DNA of 64,000 nucleotides from Brevibacillus laterosporus. Its GTDB lineage: Bacteria > Bacillota > Bacilli > Brevibacillales > Brevibacillaceae. Where the stretch lies: NCBI GenBank assembly GCA_007833815.1, contig CP033464.1, forward strand, positions 5,067,501 through 5,131,500, given 5' to 3'. A program made the position numbers and the translations under genes. Below the pieces are notes generated by a model that saw nothing but the letters and a program-made list of their open reading frames with translations, ran no database searches and was not told where the DNA came from. Below, in pieces: positions 1 through 9,418 of this stretch (position 1 is the first letter of the stretch; the number at the start of each line of letters is the position of its first letter).

Positions 1-130
1 GGGCCATATGTACTGTGTTGTTCATGTATTTCTTGGGAACGAGACTTAGTCTATCACATACAATTTAGTATAGTCAATAGTTTTTTGAAATTATCTTTCT
101 AAGAAACTGCTGTAAATAATTCCGCTCTTC

Positions 131-157
131 TTGCAAAAACAACAAATTGCGTATAAT
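131..157 (+). promoter_or_regulatory. Sigma-A-type promoter of the purine permease
   Basis: A perfect TATAAT lies at 152-157 with a TTGCAA at 131-136 (15-base spacer, short but usable). It overlaps the upstream ATG at 147, so that ATG cannot be the translation start of a transcript made here. This supports the TTG start at 204. Confidence 0.55.
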
Positions 158-203
158 ATCTACTTTGTTCATATTAATATTCGGATTTGGGGGGTTGTTT
201 TAC

Positions 204-1505
204 TTGTTTCAACTAGATAAACATAGATCGACTGTCAAAAAAGAATTAACTGCAGGGTTTACTACCTTCTTTACAATGGCCTATATCATGGTCGTTAATC
301 CACTCATCTTATTAGATGCAGGGGTTCCTTTTCAACAAAGCTTCACGGCAACGGTAGTAGCCGCCATGATTGGAACACTTATCATGGGACTTTATGCAAA
401 CTATCCTATAGCTATTGCACCTGCTATGGGTTTAAATGCTTACTTTGCTTATTCAGTCGTAAAGGCGAATCAGGGGCTTGATTATCACATTGCTTTTTCA
501 GCTGTATTTGTGGCAGGGATACTATTTGTCCTACTCTCTCTAACACCCCTTCGCTCAAAAATAATTGAAGCCATTCCAAGTAATTTAAAGCATGCCATTA
601 CTGCTGGGATTGGGCTCTTTATTGCCTTCTTAGGATTACGTATGAGTGGATTGGTTACCGCTCACCCTAGCAATTTGGTTGCATTAGGCGATCTGCATTC
701 TCCACCTGTCGTACTAGCTTTAATTGGTCTTTTGATTACGCTTGTATTTTACTCCCTAAATGTAAACGGGGCTTTATTCTTCGGAATGATCCTTACTGGT
801 CTAATCGCCTTTTTTACAGGCCAGCTTCAATTTGCAAACGGGTTTGTCGCTATGCCGACGCTTCCTGAGGGAATTCTCATCTCTAATCCTGTAACAGCCT
901 TTAGTGATGTGTTTCATTATGGTTTGTATTCGGTGGTGTTCTCCTTCTTACTTGTTACATTATTTGATACTACCGGCACAGTCCTTGGAGTAGCTGAGCA
1001 AGCAGGACTAATGAAAGATAACAAACTGCCAAGAGCAGAGCGTGCCCTATTGTCGGATTCCCTCGCTACTTTATTCGGTTCCATGTTAGGAACGTCTCCT
1101 ACCTCTGCTTATGTAGAATCCGCTTCAGGTGTTGCTGCTGGTGGTCGTACCGGACTTACTGCTGTCTTCATTGCCGTGTTACTTGGGATTGGCGCTTTTT
1201 TTGGTCCATTAATTAGCTCTGTATCGGGATTGTCTGCGATTACTGCTCCTTCACTTATTATCGTTGGCTCATTAATGGTTGGAAGTGTACGTCATATTAA
1301 TTGGGAAGTACCGGATGAAGCCTTTCCTGCTTTCTTAGTTTTGTTAAGCATGCCGCTTACCTCCAGTATCGCTACTGGGATTTCACTAGGGTTTATTTCT
1401 TATCCACTGATGAAAATTCTACGTGGGAAATGGCGTGAAGTTCACCCTCTGGTCTATATATTTGGTGTTTTATTTGCTTTTCAAATAATCGCTGTACCTC
1501 ACTAA
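204..1505 (+). CDS. NCS2/AzgA-family purine permease (adenine/guanine/hypoxanthine type)
   Basis: Integral membrane nucleobase:cation symporter of the AzgA branch of NCS2 (like PbuG/PbuO), importing hypoxanthine, guanine or adenine for salvage. The frame can be opened at an ATG at 147, but that lies inside the promoter. A GGGGGG ribosome binding site at 189-194 fits a TTG at 204, giving 433 residues that begin MFQLDKH and match the usual family N-terminus. Visible landmarks are the early T-TFFTMAYIMVVNP segment, APAMGLNAYFAY, the DTTGTVLGVAEQAGL segment and GTSPTSAYVESASG, with about twelve hydrophobic segments. I see no purine riboswitch in the short leader. Substrate preference within the family cannot be read from the sequence. 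Confidence 0.9.
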   Translation: MFQLDKHRSTVKKELTAGFTTFFTMAYIMVVNPLILLDAGVPFQQSFTATVVAAMIGTLIMGLYANYPIAIAPAMGLNAYFAYSVVKANQGLDYHIAFSAVFVAGILFVLLSLTPLRSKIIEAIPSNLKHAITAGIGLFIAFLGLRMSGLVTAHPSNLVALGDLHSPPVVLALIGLLITLVFYSLNVNGALFFGMILTGLIAFFTGQLQFANGFVAMPTLPEGILISNPVTAFSDVFHYGLYSVVFSFLLVTLFDTTGTVLGVAEQAGLMKDNKLPRAERALLSDSLATLFGSMLGTSPTSAYVESASGVAAGGRTGLTAVFIAVLLGIGAFFGPLISSVSGLSAITAPSLIIVGSLMVGSVRHINWEVPDEAFPAFLVLLSMPLTSSIATGISLGFISYPLMKILRGKWREVHPLVYIFGVLFAFQIIAVPH

Positions 1506-1516
1506 TCAATGCAAAA

Positions 1517-1547
1517 AAGAAGCTAGGAATAATTCCTGGCTTCTTTT
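1517..1547 (+). terminator. Rho-independent terminator after the purine permease
   Basis: Inverted repeat AAGAAGCTAGGAA / TTCCTGGCTTCTT followed by TTTT, placed 12 bases after the permease stop codon. Confidence 0.75.
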
Positions 1548-1615
1548 CAATATAATCCCTCAATCATTAAAACGAAGGCCTAACATTACCCGAGGGCTTG
1601 ATCATCGCTACATTT

Positions 1616-2269
1616 TTATTTCTGTACTCCCCACCCATTTTTAAAAATTAATTCTTGCAAATTACGACGTTTCTCCCACTGAAGAATTTCCAACAATGGG
1701 CGATCTGGATACTCATTCGTATAACCTAGTGAGAGTAAGGCCACTGGTTCAATATGTGGTGGAATTCCTAAAATTTCGCGGACATCGGCTTTTTTATAAA
1801 AACTAACCCACCCAAGAGCAATTCCTTCTGCACAGCTAGCTAGCCACATATTTTGAATCGCGCATGCTACCGATAAGACATCAGTCTCAGGAATTGAATT
1901 GCGCCCAAGCACATGCGAGCCTCCCCGCGTTGGATCATTCGTAATACAGATCGTTAAGGGAGCTTCTTGTAGCCCTTGGACTTTAATTTTCATAAATCCT
2001 TCACTTCGATCTGTACCTTCATAATGAATAGCCAGTGCGCGACGCTCCTTGTCAGCAGCATAAGCTAGTTTGTCTTTTATTTCTTGATCCGTAACCATAA
2101 TAAAATTCCATGGTTGCATAAACCCAACAGAAGGAGCATGATGTCCCGCTTCTAAAATCCGTTGAATAGCATCTTCAGGTAACGGTGTATTCAAAAAACT
2201 ACGAATATCCCTTCTCCCTTCAATTGCTTTATACACGCCCTGTTTTTCTTGTTCAGTAAATTGAAGCAT
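1616..2269 (-). CDS. bluB: 5,6-dimethylbenzimidazole synthase (BluB, nitroreductase family)
   Basis: Flavin-dependent enzyme that breaks down FMNH2 with oxygen to make 5,6-dimethylbenzimidazole, the lower ligand of vitamin B12. It has the BluB signatures RRDIRSF, HHAPSVGFMQPWNFI and an ETDVLSVACAIQNMWLA segment, and the 217-residue length of BluB rather than of generic nitroreductases. The frame is open further upstream, but the ATG at 2269 has an AAGGGG site at a good distance. The extra upstream codons run through a terminator hairpin and into the preceding gene, so they are not used. It stands alone, with no cobalamin genes beside it and no cobalamin riboswitch in the 150 bases upstream. 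A general nitroreductase is the alternative, but the motif match makes that unlikely. Confidence 0.85.
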   Translation of the reverse strand: MLQFTEQEKQGVYKAIEGRRDIRSFLNTPLPEDAIQRILEAGHHAPSVGFMQPWNFIMVTDQEIKDKLAYAADKERRALAIHYEGTDRSEGFMKIKVQGLQEAPLTICITNDPTRGGSHVLGRNSIPETDVLSVACAIQNMWLASCAEGIALGWVSFYKKADVREILGIPPHIEPVALLSLGYTNEYPDRPLLEILQWEKRRNLQELIFKNGWGVQK

Positions 2270-2380
2270 TCTAGCTATCCCCTTAGACGTTTTTTTGTTC
2301 AAGTTACTCATTCCTAGAAAAAAGTAGGAAATCAAGCTCCACCAAGCGTTTTGAGTAGTTTTTATACTCTCTAATCGTAC

Positions 2381-2415
2381 AAAAATCTCCCACCAATAGG
2401 TAGGAGATTTTTTGT
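2381..2415 (-). terminator. Bidirectional terminator between bluB and the exported GATase-like gene
   Basis: On the minus strand, AAAATCTCCTACC and GGTGGGAGATTTTT form an almost perfect stem with a T-rich 3' side, just after the stop of the gene at 2424-3629. The A-rich arm also gives a T-run on the other strand. Confidence 0.75.
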
Positions 2416-2423
2416 GACAATTT

Positions 2424-3629
2424 TTATTTTCCGTAAGAACCGTTAGCAAAAGTACTAGGATCCCACCATTTATAACCGGCAGCAGGATCTGACCACGGTT
2501 CTTTTTGTGGTTCAATCGTTTGTGCAGGAATTTCATTTTCTGGACCAGTCGTAATTAATGGAGTAACTGTATCCAGCTTTAAGCCTTGTACTTGTTGAAG
2601 ATTTTCGTAATTCTCTTGTTTCGCTAACCAATTAATTATGTTAATAAGTAGCACAGCATCGTCTTGCTCTTTGAAACCATCATAGGTTTTCTTCTTTTGG
2701 CCATTTTCTTCACGTAGATACTTCGGTGTTACATCTTCAACCGGAGAGGAATCACCGATGAAGGCTGCTTTTCCTTTTCCAAGCTTAGCGATGGCTACAT
2801 ACGGCCCTTCATCCACTCCACCTCCTTTATAAACACCTTTATCAACTGAATTTGCCCATTTAGCAGTAGTTTTTGGCAAGTAAACGATTCCTTTTGCTTT
2901 TTTCGGTTCAACAATAGCAAGTGTGCTACCCGCGTGCATTGCCACGCTAGAAACGCCTTCCGTAATTCCCAGTGCCTGAGCAGGACTCACGATGTTGTTC
3001 GCATTTAAATCCCCGAGAGCATTGTAACGAAACCGAATACCGAAGTTATCAGCCAACCAATCTGAGCTAGCCACCCCTTGCATTGCCTCCGAATTACGCT
3101 CTGCGTCGCTCATTCCTTTAGCTGGGTCCGCCCATGCTCCACGACGATAGCCATTCATCACTTCTGAACCGTCCCAACGATTCTTGTTACGGTCCGCATT
3201 GTAGTGATCTCCGATAAAGAAAATGCTACCACCATTTTTTACAAATTCAATCATCGCTGCTTGTTCAGATACTTTATAAGGAATGTTGGCTTCACCAATG
3301 ACAAATACAGCATATTCTTTTAAATCGTCATATACAATCGGCTTTGATTTGCGCAATTCTTTCACATCATAACCTGCTTGAGCAATCGCATTAGCAAAGT
3401 CAGAGAAACCGCCATCAATAACCCAATCTGCCGCTCCTGCCGTTTGTCCATGCGTATTGTCAAATAACACCTTTTTACCAAGCGGAGTACCTTTAGCAGA
3501 GATGTACGGAGCTGGATCTTGAGGACCTTCAGCCCATACTGAGCTTGTGAACAAAGTAGAAGCTGCTAGTGTCAGAACCAATGCACCTTTCCAAACACGT
3601 TTAGCTAGAAAATAAGATGAACGAAACAT
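2424..3629 (-). CDS. Exported GATase-like (DUF4350/GIFT-type) protein
   Basis: A 401-residue exported protein. The start at 3629 has a strong GGAGG site 8 bases upstream; the longer open frame is not needed. The signal peptide is FLAKRVWKGALVLTLAASTLF ending around VWA-EG. The body resembles a class-I glutamine-amidotransferase-like fold: VLFDNTHGQTAG near the start, a YAVFVIGEAN strand, and a GGSIFFIGDHYNADRN segment with a WDGSEVMNGY stretch, then GKAAFIGDSSPVEDV. No amidotransferase Cys-His-Glu triad is evident, so it is more likely a binding or scaffolding version of the fold. It follows the large secreted nuclease gene by 19 bases and is surely co-transcribed with it, which suggests a shared role in handling extracellular nucleic acid or phosphate, but this is inference. 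Confidence 0.7.
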   Translation of the reverse strand: MFRSSYFLAKRVWKGALVLTLAASTLFTSSVWAEGPQDPAPYISAKGTPLGKKVLFDNTHGQTAGAADWVIDGGFSDFANAIAQAGYDVKELRKSKPIVYDDLKEYAVFVIGEANIPYKVSEQAAMIEFVKNGGSIFFIGDHYNADRNKNRWDGSEVMNGYRRGAWADPAKGMSDAERNSEAMQGVASSDWLADNFGIRFRYNALGDLNANNIVSPAQALGITEGVSSVAMHAGSTLAIVEPKKAKGIVYLPKTTAKWANSVDKGVYKGGGVDEGPYVAIAKLGKGKAAFIGDSSPVEDVTPKYLREENGQKKKTYDGFKEQDDAVLLINIINWLAKQENYENLQQVQGLKLDTVTPLITTGPENEIPAQTIEPQKEPWSDPAAGYKWWDPSTFANGSYGK

Positions 3630-3648
3630 GATAGAATCCTCCTTTTCC

Positions 3649-6600
3649 TTATGGCGCGAGTTGAATGAGTGTATAGGTGGCAATTCCTTTTTTGCTAAAA
3701 TACGCTTTATCGTGTAAAACCCCGGTGATTTTTATTCTTTTGCCCGCAGCATTCGCCACAGAAAAGGGGCCATTACGATCTTCATTGGCAAATTTCACAA
3801 TGAGCGCATTGGTAGTTTCGTCCCCAGGTTGGTCTGCAAGATAAACTCCATAGCCTGCAAATTGAGCATTTGGTTCAACCGTTTGCACGTACGCTTCGAG
3901 AGTAATTGTCGTACCTTGTGGCAGGGCCAAGGCTTGGGCCACTGTCAGTCCCGCTTCCTCTTCCGTCACCTGCAAGGTTAAACGCACTTTTTGCGCATAC
4001 CCTTCGATGGTTCCTTCAAAACTAAATGTACCTAAGCTACTTGTATCTGCTACATTTGGATTCCAGCTAACAGGCACTTGCTGTTTGCTGCCATTGCTCA
4101 TCGATGCCAATACGGTAGCAGGGAGTGTGTATTCCGCTCCTTTTCTCACGGAGGCAGTAACACCGTCAACCACAACAATGCTTGGTGCTCCTGTCGATTC
4201 GGTTACCAATACATAGACAGCTTCACTCTCATATTGCGTTGCTTGATTGCTAGCAATCATTTCGAGTACTGTTCCCACTGACTGAGCTGGGATTTTCACA
4301 CTGAAGACTCCTAACTGATCAACCGTACCGTTTCCTACCAATGTTGCTCCTGTACGTACCGTAACCTTTGAGCCTGGCTTGGCCGTACCGGTTACGAGCG
4401 TGTCTGCTGCTGTAATTGGATGAACAACTGGTACATCTCCTAAAGGAGTTACTGTAATAGAAAATGCTTTCTGTGATTGAGCAGCCCCTAACTTCATAGT
4501 AGCAATCAACACGACTTCTGTTGTCTTGGTAACAGCCGCTCGGTTCACATGACCGTTATCTACTTGCACAATGATTGAATGAGCTTGGTCCTGCAAATTC
4601 CATTCGATCGTGACATTGTTGGCACCCATCTTTGGTAGAGAAACGCTTGTAGCGGTACCATTATAGGTTACGTTCAAACTTGTTTTAACTGCTTCTATAG
4701 CTTCTTCATCAGTAATCGTTTGAGCAGGAACTGTCAGCGAGAACATTTTAGTATCACTGCTAGTCCCCTTTTGTAGGGTAGCTGTTAAGGTTACCTTTGT
4801 ATCTGGCGAACCTTTTGCTGGACGAACTACCTTACCTTGTTCAGAAATAACAGTTGGTTGATCGGATACCCACGTAATTGAAGATCCGTAAACACCGCTT
4901 GTAGGCAATACCACATCTGTACGGACAGTGCCACTGTCATCTCCTACGGACAGAGAGGCTTTATCTGCTGCTACTCGATCTGCGTCGGTAAGTCCACTGC
5001 GTAAAATAATAATATCTTGAGCAGAACGCGGGTATAACTGGGCGGAGCTTTTAAAGATAGAAGCAATTCCAGTTACATCAACCACGTCTTTTTCACGTAA
5101 CTCGGGTAGGGTGATCCCATACTTTCCTAAAAAAACTTCTAGTGAGCCTGTTGAAGTCGTCACCATAAGCTTACTAGGGGTGACCTGAGACACACTTGCT
5201 TCCGCCAGACGAATGAGCATTCCTTGCTTCTCTAATAACTGATTCGCTTCCACAGAAATCGCTCGAGGCTCAGTAGTGGTACCCGTAATAGAGAATTCGG
5301 CTTGCATAATTTCCACTTCGCTGTTGTACGTATCTTTCAACCCTTTTGAAATCGTTATGACATCTCCTGGTTTCACCGCTGTTTGCGTAACTGGTTGGAA
5401 TACCAGAATACCTGCTTTGTCATCTTGCATATAAAAACTGTTGCGACTGTCAGAAACCGTACTCACCACACCTGTAGCTGTCACGAGCGAGGTTTTGTCT
5501 GGTAATTGACGAATAGCTGCCAAGCTGCTCTTGTCATCGATAAGTGCCTTCGTATAACCAGCTTGTTCTGCTTCTTGCGTACTGTTAAAGAACAGACGAT
5601 TTTCTACACCGACCTTATTAAAATCCAGAGGCTCTACATATGTTTTGGTGCTAGCATCGCCAACAGGACGGCTCAGCGTCTTTTTCTGTTCACGTGCACG
5701 GAATTCAAACGGTAATTCAGTTAGTGGATCTTGCACATTCCAAATTCCAATGCCTGCTTGTTTCGCTTCCTTAATCGCTTTTGAGTACTGATTAAATGTC
5801 TCATCCTTCACTGGCCAGATGATATACATGCTGGCATGTCCTTCTCTCACCATTTCCAAATTGACATTACGTCCGTCTGAGAGAAATACTTCTGCTAATA
5901 GTCGACCGTATGCATCAATTGGGGTCGGGGCTGGTTTAATAGTGATAGAGTCTCCCGGAGCTAGTAATCCTTTTAAATGATGCTTAGCACGTTCCCCGTG
6001 AGCTTTTTGGTTATGATCTTTACTTGTATTGTCTGTACCGCTGTATACCTTGGTATAGTCAAAATTAGGATCTTTAATATGGTAGGTTTCCGCCGTGTCC
6101 ATATTTACAAATCGAACCGTATCTACTCCAAGAACAGGTTTAGATAAATGAATTGTGTCGCCATCCACTACATCCTTAACAACGGATTGATAAGCTCCTT
6201 CTGGCTGAGGTGTTCCTGGTTGGTCCTGTAATAGTTCTACATCTACTTGTTTACGTGGAAGCAATTGATACAGATCATTATATTGAGATAAAACACCCTC
6301 AACCTGATACCATTTACCGGCCATGAGCTGTGTCACATCAAAACTTTCTTTCATGACACGGACCGTAATTCCTTGGAAATGCTCGTCAATCATACGTAAG
6401 TTGTAGCCTCCACCAGATTCACTGCTTGGAACGGATAGTAAATATGCTTTGGAAGAGACCAACATCCCTTCGTATTCTTCCGCTAAAGCTGCTTCATTGA
6501 GTTCGGCTACTGTTAAGGACTTTGCTTTAGGTACATGATTCCCTGAGCTTACCACCACGATATCAGCGGCTGTTTCAGGTGTAATTTCTGTCAAATTTTT

Positions 6601-8205
6601 ATAAACAACAATTTTACCTGTTACTTGAACCAAATCTCCTTCTTTCAAATCTGGATAACTGGTCCATTTGCTTGCAAACAAATTAATGCCTGCTGTATCG
6701 TCCTGTATATACGTGGATAGCTTTCCACCACCAATAGATGCGTTATCTGCTGTTACAATACCCTGAAGAGTAACTACTTCATTTACCTTTTGTTTCAAAT
6801 CTGCAATCGAAGCAATACTTGCTACTAACGCTTCCGATACAATCTCCTCTGCTAAAAGGTTACCAGACATACCTTGAATCGTATTGGCTTTGAGACGCAG
6901 CTTATTATTGCGTCCTCGTAACCCCTGCTCCAATTCAACGATTAGCTTTTGTCCCTGAATGGCAACGCGATCTCCTTGTCCAAGAGAAGTGAAGGCGCTA
7001 CCATCTCTCGCTAGTTGAATGGCCTCACGCACCGCTTCTACGGGGACAGCGGCTGTAATTTCTTCATCAAAATGTAAGGTAATTCGTTTGTTATCACCGT
7101 CCAGCTTAGCATCCAAGTATGCAGGGGCTCTATTGTTTTTGTAATTTTTGAAATTTATGGAAAATTCTGGCGATATCAAATTGGAGAGGGCACCAAACAC
7201 CATGTCATGTTTGACAACCACTTGCACATGATCTACGCTGTCTTTCGCCTCATGTCTCACCGCTTTTCCAGAAAAGGTGATTCTGAGTCGATCGTCTCCT
7301 TCCAGCTTAGCTGTATAACCAAGTCCCTCTGGCAACCCTTTTACTTGCACGCTTGATTTAAAAAATAGAGGCAGGAACTTGGCATGGTGAAGCTTCACCA
7401 TAAGAGAATCGGAAACACTACCGTCGTTAGCATCTGATTCATCCAAGCTACTAGTAGATAACGTGATAGATGGACCAGGTTTCTTTACCACTACTGGGAA
7501 CAACCCAATTCGATGGTCCACTTCTGCTTGAATCAAAGCTAGTCCAACTGCTTTTGCTGTAACGACGCCTTCTTCATTCACTGTAGCAACTCGTTTGTCT
7601 GAAGAACTCCAATTTGCTACCCTTCCTTCAATCTCTCTTCCCCTACTATCGATTGCAATCGCTTTCAAAGTTAGACTTCCATCATCGGCAGAATCGATCT
7701 CTAAGACATTATCGTCTGCTAGGTTCTCTACCTTAACAGCAAACACTTTAGTCGGTTTAGACTGTACAAGAAACGGCTTTGATGTTTTTTGTGATTCGTA
7801 CGCCTCTACACGTACAGACACCAATTTATCCAGTTCTCCACCCTTTATAGGTTCAAAATGGGTACGTGCTGTTTTGCTTGCTTCATCCCAAGAAAAATCT
7901 GTTGTTTCTAGTGAAGACCATCCTTCAAATACATTCTCCTTGATAGAAATTTGAAAATCCTCAAGCTCAGGCGTGTCTTCAGGAATAGCAGATAACGTGA
8001 TTGTCATTTCTCCATTGTCTGCCGATACATCTTTTACCTTTACCTTCTTTTGTTTTACTTGTTTAACATTTTCCTGTGGTGCTGTCGCTTCTTGCAATTC
8101 CGTTGTGTCTGTCGCTTGCACAGCAACAGGCAGGCTGAATGAAAATACCATGCATAGAGCCATGAGAGCATTCATCCATTTAAGGTACCTCTTTCGTTGC
8201 GACAA
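3649..8205 (-). CDS. Secreted multidomain nuclease: Big/Ig domains, OB folds and a thermonuclease domain
   Basis: A 1518-residue exported protein. The TTG at 8205 is preferred to the GTG at 8214 because the AAGGAG site ends directly at the GTG but sits 8 bases before the TTG. After a signal peptide come a Big_2 domain (about 155-245), an SbsA-like Ig region, two YhcR-type OB folds (about 465-655), and a staphylococcal-nuclease-like domain (about 680-823). The nuclease residues are present: VRFVNMDTAET, GERAK and DAYGRLLAEV supply the Arg, Glu and Arg. Two more OB folds (about 900-1065), two atrophied Ig domains, a Big_6, a Big_4 and a last OB fold follow. B. subtilis YhcR has a related OB-plus-nuclease plan, but the 5'-nucleotidase half and an LPXTG anchor are missing here. 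It probably degrades extracellular DNA/RNA as a Ca2+-dependent enzyme at the cell surface. Confidence 0.85.
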   Translation of the reverse strand: MSQRKRYLKWMNALMALCMVFSFSLPVAVQATDTTELQEATAPQENVKQVKQKKVKVKDVSADNGEMTITLSAIPEDTPELEDFQISIKENVFEGWSSLETTDFSWDEASKTARTHFEPIKGGELDKLVSVRVEAYESQKTSKPFLVQSKPTKVFAVKVENLADDNVLEIDSADDGSLTLKAIAIDSRGREIEGRVANWSSSDKRVATVNEEGVVTAKAVGLALIQAEVDHRIGLFPVVVKKPGPSITLSTSSLDESDANDGSVSDSLMVKLHHAKFLPLFFKSSVQVKGLPEGLGYTAKLEGDDRLRITFSGKAVRHEAKDSVDHVQVVVKHDMVFGALSNLISPEFSINFKNYKNNRAPAYLDAKLDGDNKRITLHFDEEITAAVPVEAVREAIQLARDGSAFTSLGQGDRVAIQGQKLIVELEQGLRGRNNKLRLKANTIQGMSGNLLAEEIVSEALVASIASIADLKQKVNEVVTLQGIVTADNASIGGGKLSTYIQDDTAGINLFASKWTSYPDLKEGDLVQVTGKIVVYKNLTEITPETAADIVVVSSGNHVPKAKSLTVAELNEAALAEEYEGMLVSSKAYLLSVPSSESGGGYNLRMIDEHFQGITVRVMKESFDVTQLMAGKWYQVEGVLSQYNDLYQLLPRKQVDVELLQDQPGTPQPEGAYQSVVKDVVDGDTIHLSKPVLGVDTVRFVNMDTAETYHIKDPNFDYTKVYSGTDNTSKDHNQKAHGERAKHHLKGLLAPGDSITIKPAPTPIDAYGRLLAEVFLSDGRNVNLEMVREGHASMYIIWPVKDETFNQYSKAIKEAKQAGIGIWNVQDPLTELPFEFRAREQKKTLSRPVGDASTKTYVEPLDFNKVGVENRLFFNSTQEAEQAGYTKALIDDKSSLAAIRQLPDKTSLVTATGVVSTVSDSRNSFYMQDDKAGILVFQPVTQTAVKPGDVITISKGLKDTYNSEVEIMQAEFSITGTTTEPRAISVEANQLLEKQGMLIRLAEASVSQVTPSKLMVTTSTGSLEVFLGKYGITLPELREKDVVDVTGIASIFKSSAQLYPRSAQDIIILRSGLTDADRVAADKASLSVGDDSGTVRTDVVLPTSGVYGSSITWVSDQPTVISEQGKVVRPAKGSPDTKVTLTATLQKGTSSDTKMFSLTVPAQTITDEEAIEAVKTSLNVTYNGTATSVSLPKMGANNVTIEWNLQDQAHSIIVQVDNGHVNRAAVTKTTEVVLIATMKLGAAQSQKAFSITVTPLGDVPVVHPITAADTLVTGTAKPGSKVTVRTGATLVGNGTVDQLGVFSVKIPAQSVGTVLEMIASNQATQYESEAVYVLVTESTGAPSIVVVDGVTASVRKGAEYTLPATVLASMSNGSKQQVPVSWNPNVADTSSLGTFSFEGTIEGYAQKVRLTLQVTEEEAGLTVAQALALPQGTTITLEAYVQTVEPNAQFAGYGVYLADQPGDETTNALIVKFANEDRNGPFSVANAAGKRIKITGVLHDKAYFSKKGIATYTLIQLAP

Positions 8206-8214
8206 TTCATTCAC

Positions 8215-8472
8215 TCCTTTTTAGATAGATTTTTTGAAAAAATAACGATATGAGATCTGCCAGTATGTTCCCTATTTCAGAAAAATAAGAAAAAAGTATT
8301 CTGGCATTTTCACTATAGGGTAGACTTTCATTTTTTACATGATCTTTTAGTAGGATTTTTTAGAAAAGAGCAATTTATAAGATCATTCCCACTGTTAGTA
8401 TAAAACGGTTATATTAATTTTACACAAAGCCAGTATTAGAGATCTGTAAAAAATTTCTAAATAGAGCTTCAT
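8215..8472. other. AT-rich intergenic stretch upstream of the secreted nuclease
   Basis: About 260 bases with no credible gene in either direction. It must contain the promoter of the leftward nuclease operon, but I cannot point to a convincing -35/-10 pair. Several TTTTTT/AAAAAA tracts are present. Confidence 0.4.
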
Positions 8473-8970
8473 ATGTACGAACTTGCATCAGGAAAATCAG
8501 CTGTACCTACACTGTCTCTTCTTACAGAACAAGACAATAATTCTTTATACTGTTACAATTATTTGGTTAGCCGTTATTTATCTGCTCCTGGCATCCAAGC
8601 ATTAAAACCTTTTAGTAAAAATCCCGTGATTTATGCTTTGTTAGTAGGGCTATGCTTTCGTTCGTTTTCCATTGAGCTATCTTTTTTTATCTGATCTCTT
8701 CTAACAAGCTTATCCAGTGCCTTTCTTGCGATTGCACTCGTAACACTCGGCACTCAATGTGCTTATCTAAATCTTAGACATTTTAGCTTGCCGCTAGTGC
8801 TTAGCCTCGTCGGAAGATTAATTCTTTCACCTTGCCTTACACTACTAATCATCACTTTGATGGGACTAGAGGGAGTCACAGCCAAGTTCTCTTAATCGCT
8901 AGCTCCTATCCTAGCTACCGCCACAGTGCCCTGTTCGCTTTAGAGTATGGCAATGGCCAGAACAAATTCG
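8473..8970 (+). pseudogene. Remnant of an AEC-family (auxin efflux carrier-like) transporter
   Basis: The C-terminal third of an AEC permease can be read: NPVIYALLVGLCFRSF, then an in-frame TGA at 8692-8694, then LSSAFLAIALVTLGTQ, LPLVLSLVGRLILSP and MGLEGVTA in the same frame. After that a one-base shift near 8887 leads to LLIASSYPSYRHSALFALEYGNG. All these segments are typical of the last transmembrane helices of AEC transporters. The N-terminal two thirds are absent, there is one nonsense mutation and at least one frameshift, so the gene is dead. The flanking genes are unrelated, so the remnant gives no pathway clue. Confidence 0.75.
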
Positions 8971-9022
8971 TACGGAGAAGAAAACGCGGAACTTTTCCCG
9001 GGAAAGGATAGGTTTGAGACTT

Positions 9023-9397
9023 ATGAAAATCAGCGTGTACTACGACTACTGGGAAAATCGTTTAGCTCCTCTCTGGTATGTGATTACCTTTCGAGAATTA
9101 GAACTAGATTGGGACAAGGAGCGAGCGTATATACCAGTTACGGCCCCTTTTCAAAGAAAGGCTTCAGAAGATTTCGATCCAGACTTGCTAGGACTAACAG
9201 TGACATTAGGAGATTTAATTGTCCATTCTGAAAAACCAGGCAAGTTTGGGATTAACCTCAAGGCCTTGAAAGATCGTGCGAATATGTATGGAGTGGATTA
9301 TCAAGAGATTAGGCAGTTTGTGATTCAGGTTGGTGATTTGGAAGACGTGTTGCAAATGAGAATGATAAGTGATAAAAACAAAGGCGCCTCCCATTAA
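9023..9397 (+). CDS. Conserved-looking hypothetical protein, 124 aa
   Basis: I do not recognise this protein. It begins MKISVYYDYWENRLAPLWYVITF and is soluble, acidic and without a signal peptide. It contains a DPDLLGLTVTLGDLIVHSEKPGKFGINLKALKDRAN stretch read in two parts, which looks like a compact alpha/beta domain. The ATG at 9023 is 10 bases after a GGATAGG. A TTG at 9014 lies closer to AAAGGA and could add three residues. Its last codons overlap the convergent terminator of the next gene, which is common for real genes in tight genomes. Length and codon use look coding, but function is unknown. Confidence 0.55.
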   Translation: MKISVYYDYWENRLAPLWYVITFRELELDWDKERAYIPVTAPFQRKASEDFDPDLLGLTVTLGDLIVHSEKPGKFGINLKALKDRANMYGVDYQEIRQFVIQVGDLEDVLQMRMISDKNKGASH

Positions 9398-9408
9398 GAG
9401 AAGCGCCT
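9374..9408 (-). terminator. Terminator of the 290-aa exported protein gene
   Basis: Minus-strand stem AGGCGC(T)TCTC / GGGAGGCGCCT followed by TTGTTTTT. It overlaps the 3' end of the convergent gene at 9023-9397. Confidence 0.75.
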
Positions 9409-9418
9409 ATTATATGTC

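Noticed and set aside
1-130. Purine riboswitch in front of the purine permease
   Set aside because: The conserved core of the purine aptamer is not present in the short leader.
2270-2423. Cobalamin riboswitch in front of bluB
   Set aside because: Only 150 bases are available, and they hold a terminator hairpin but no cobalamin-box-like element.
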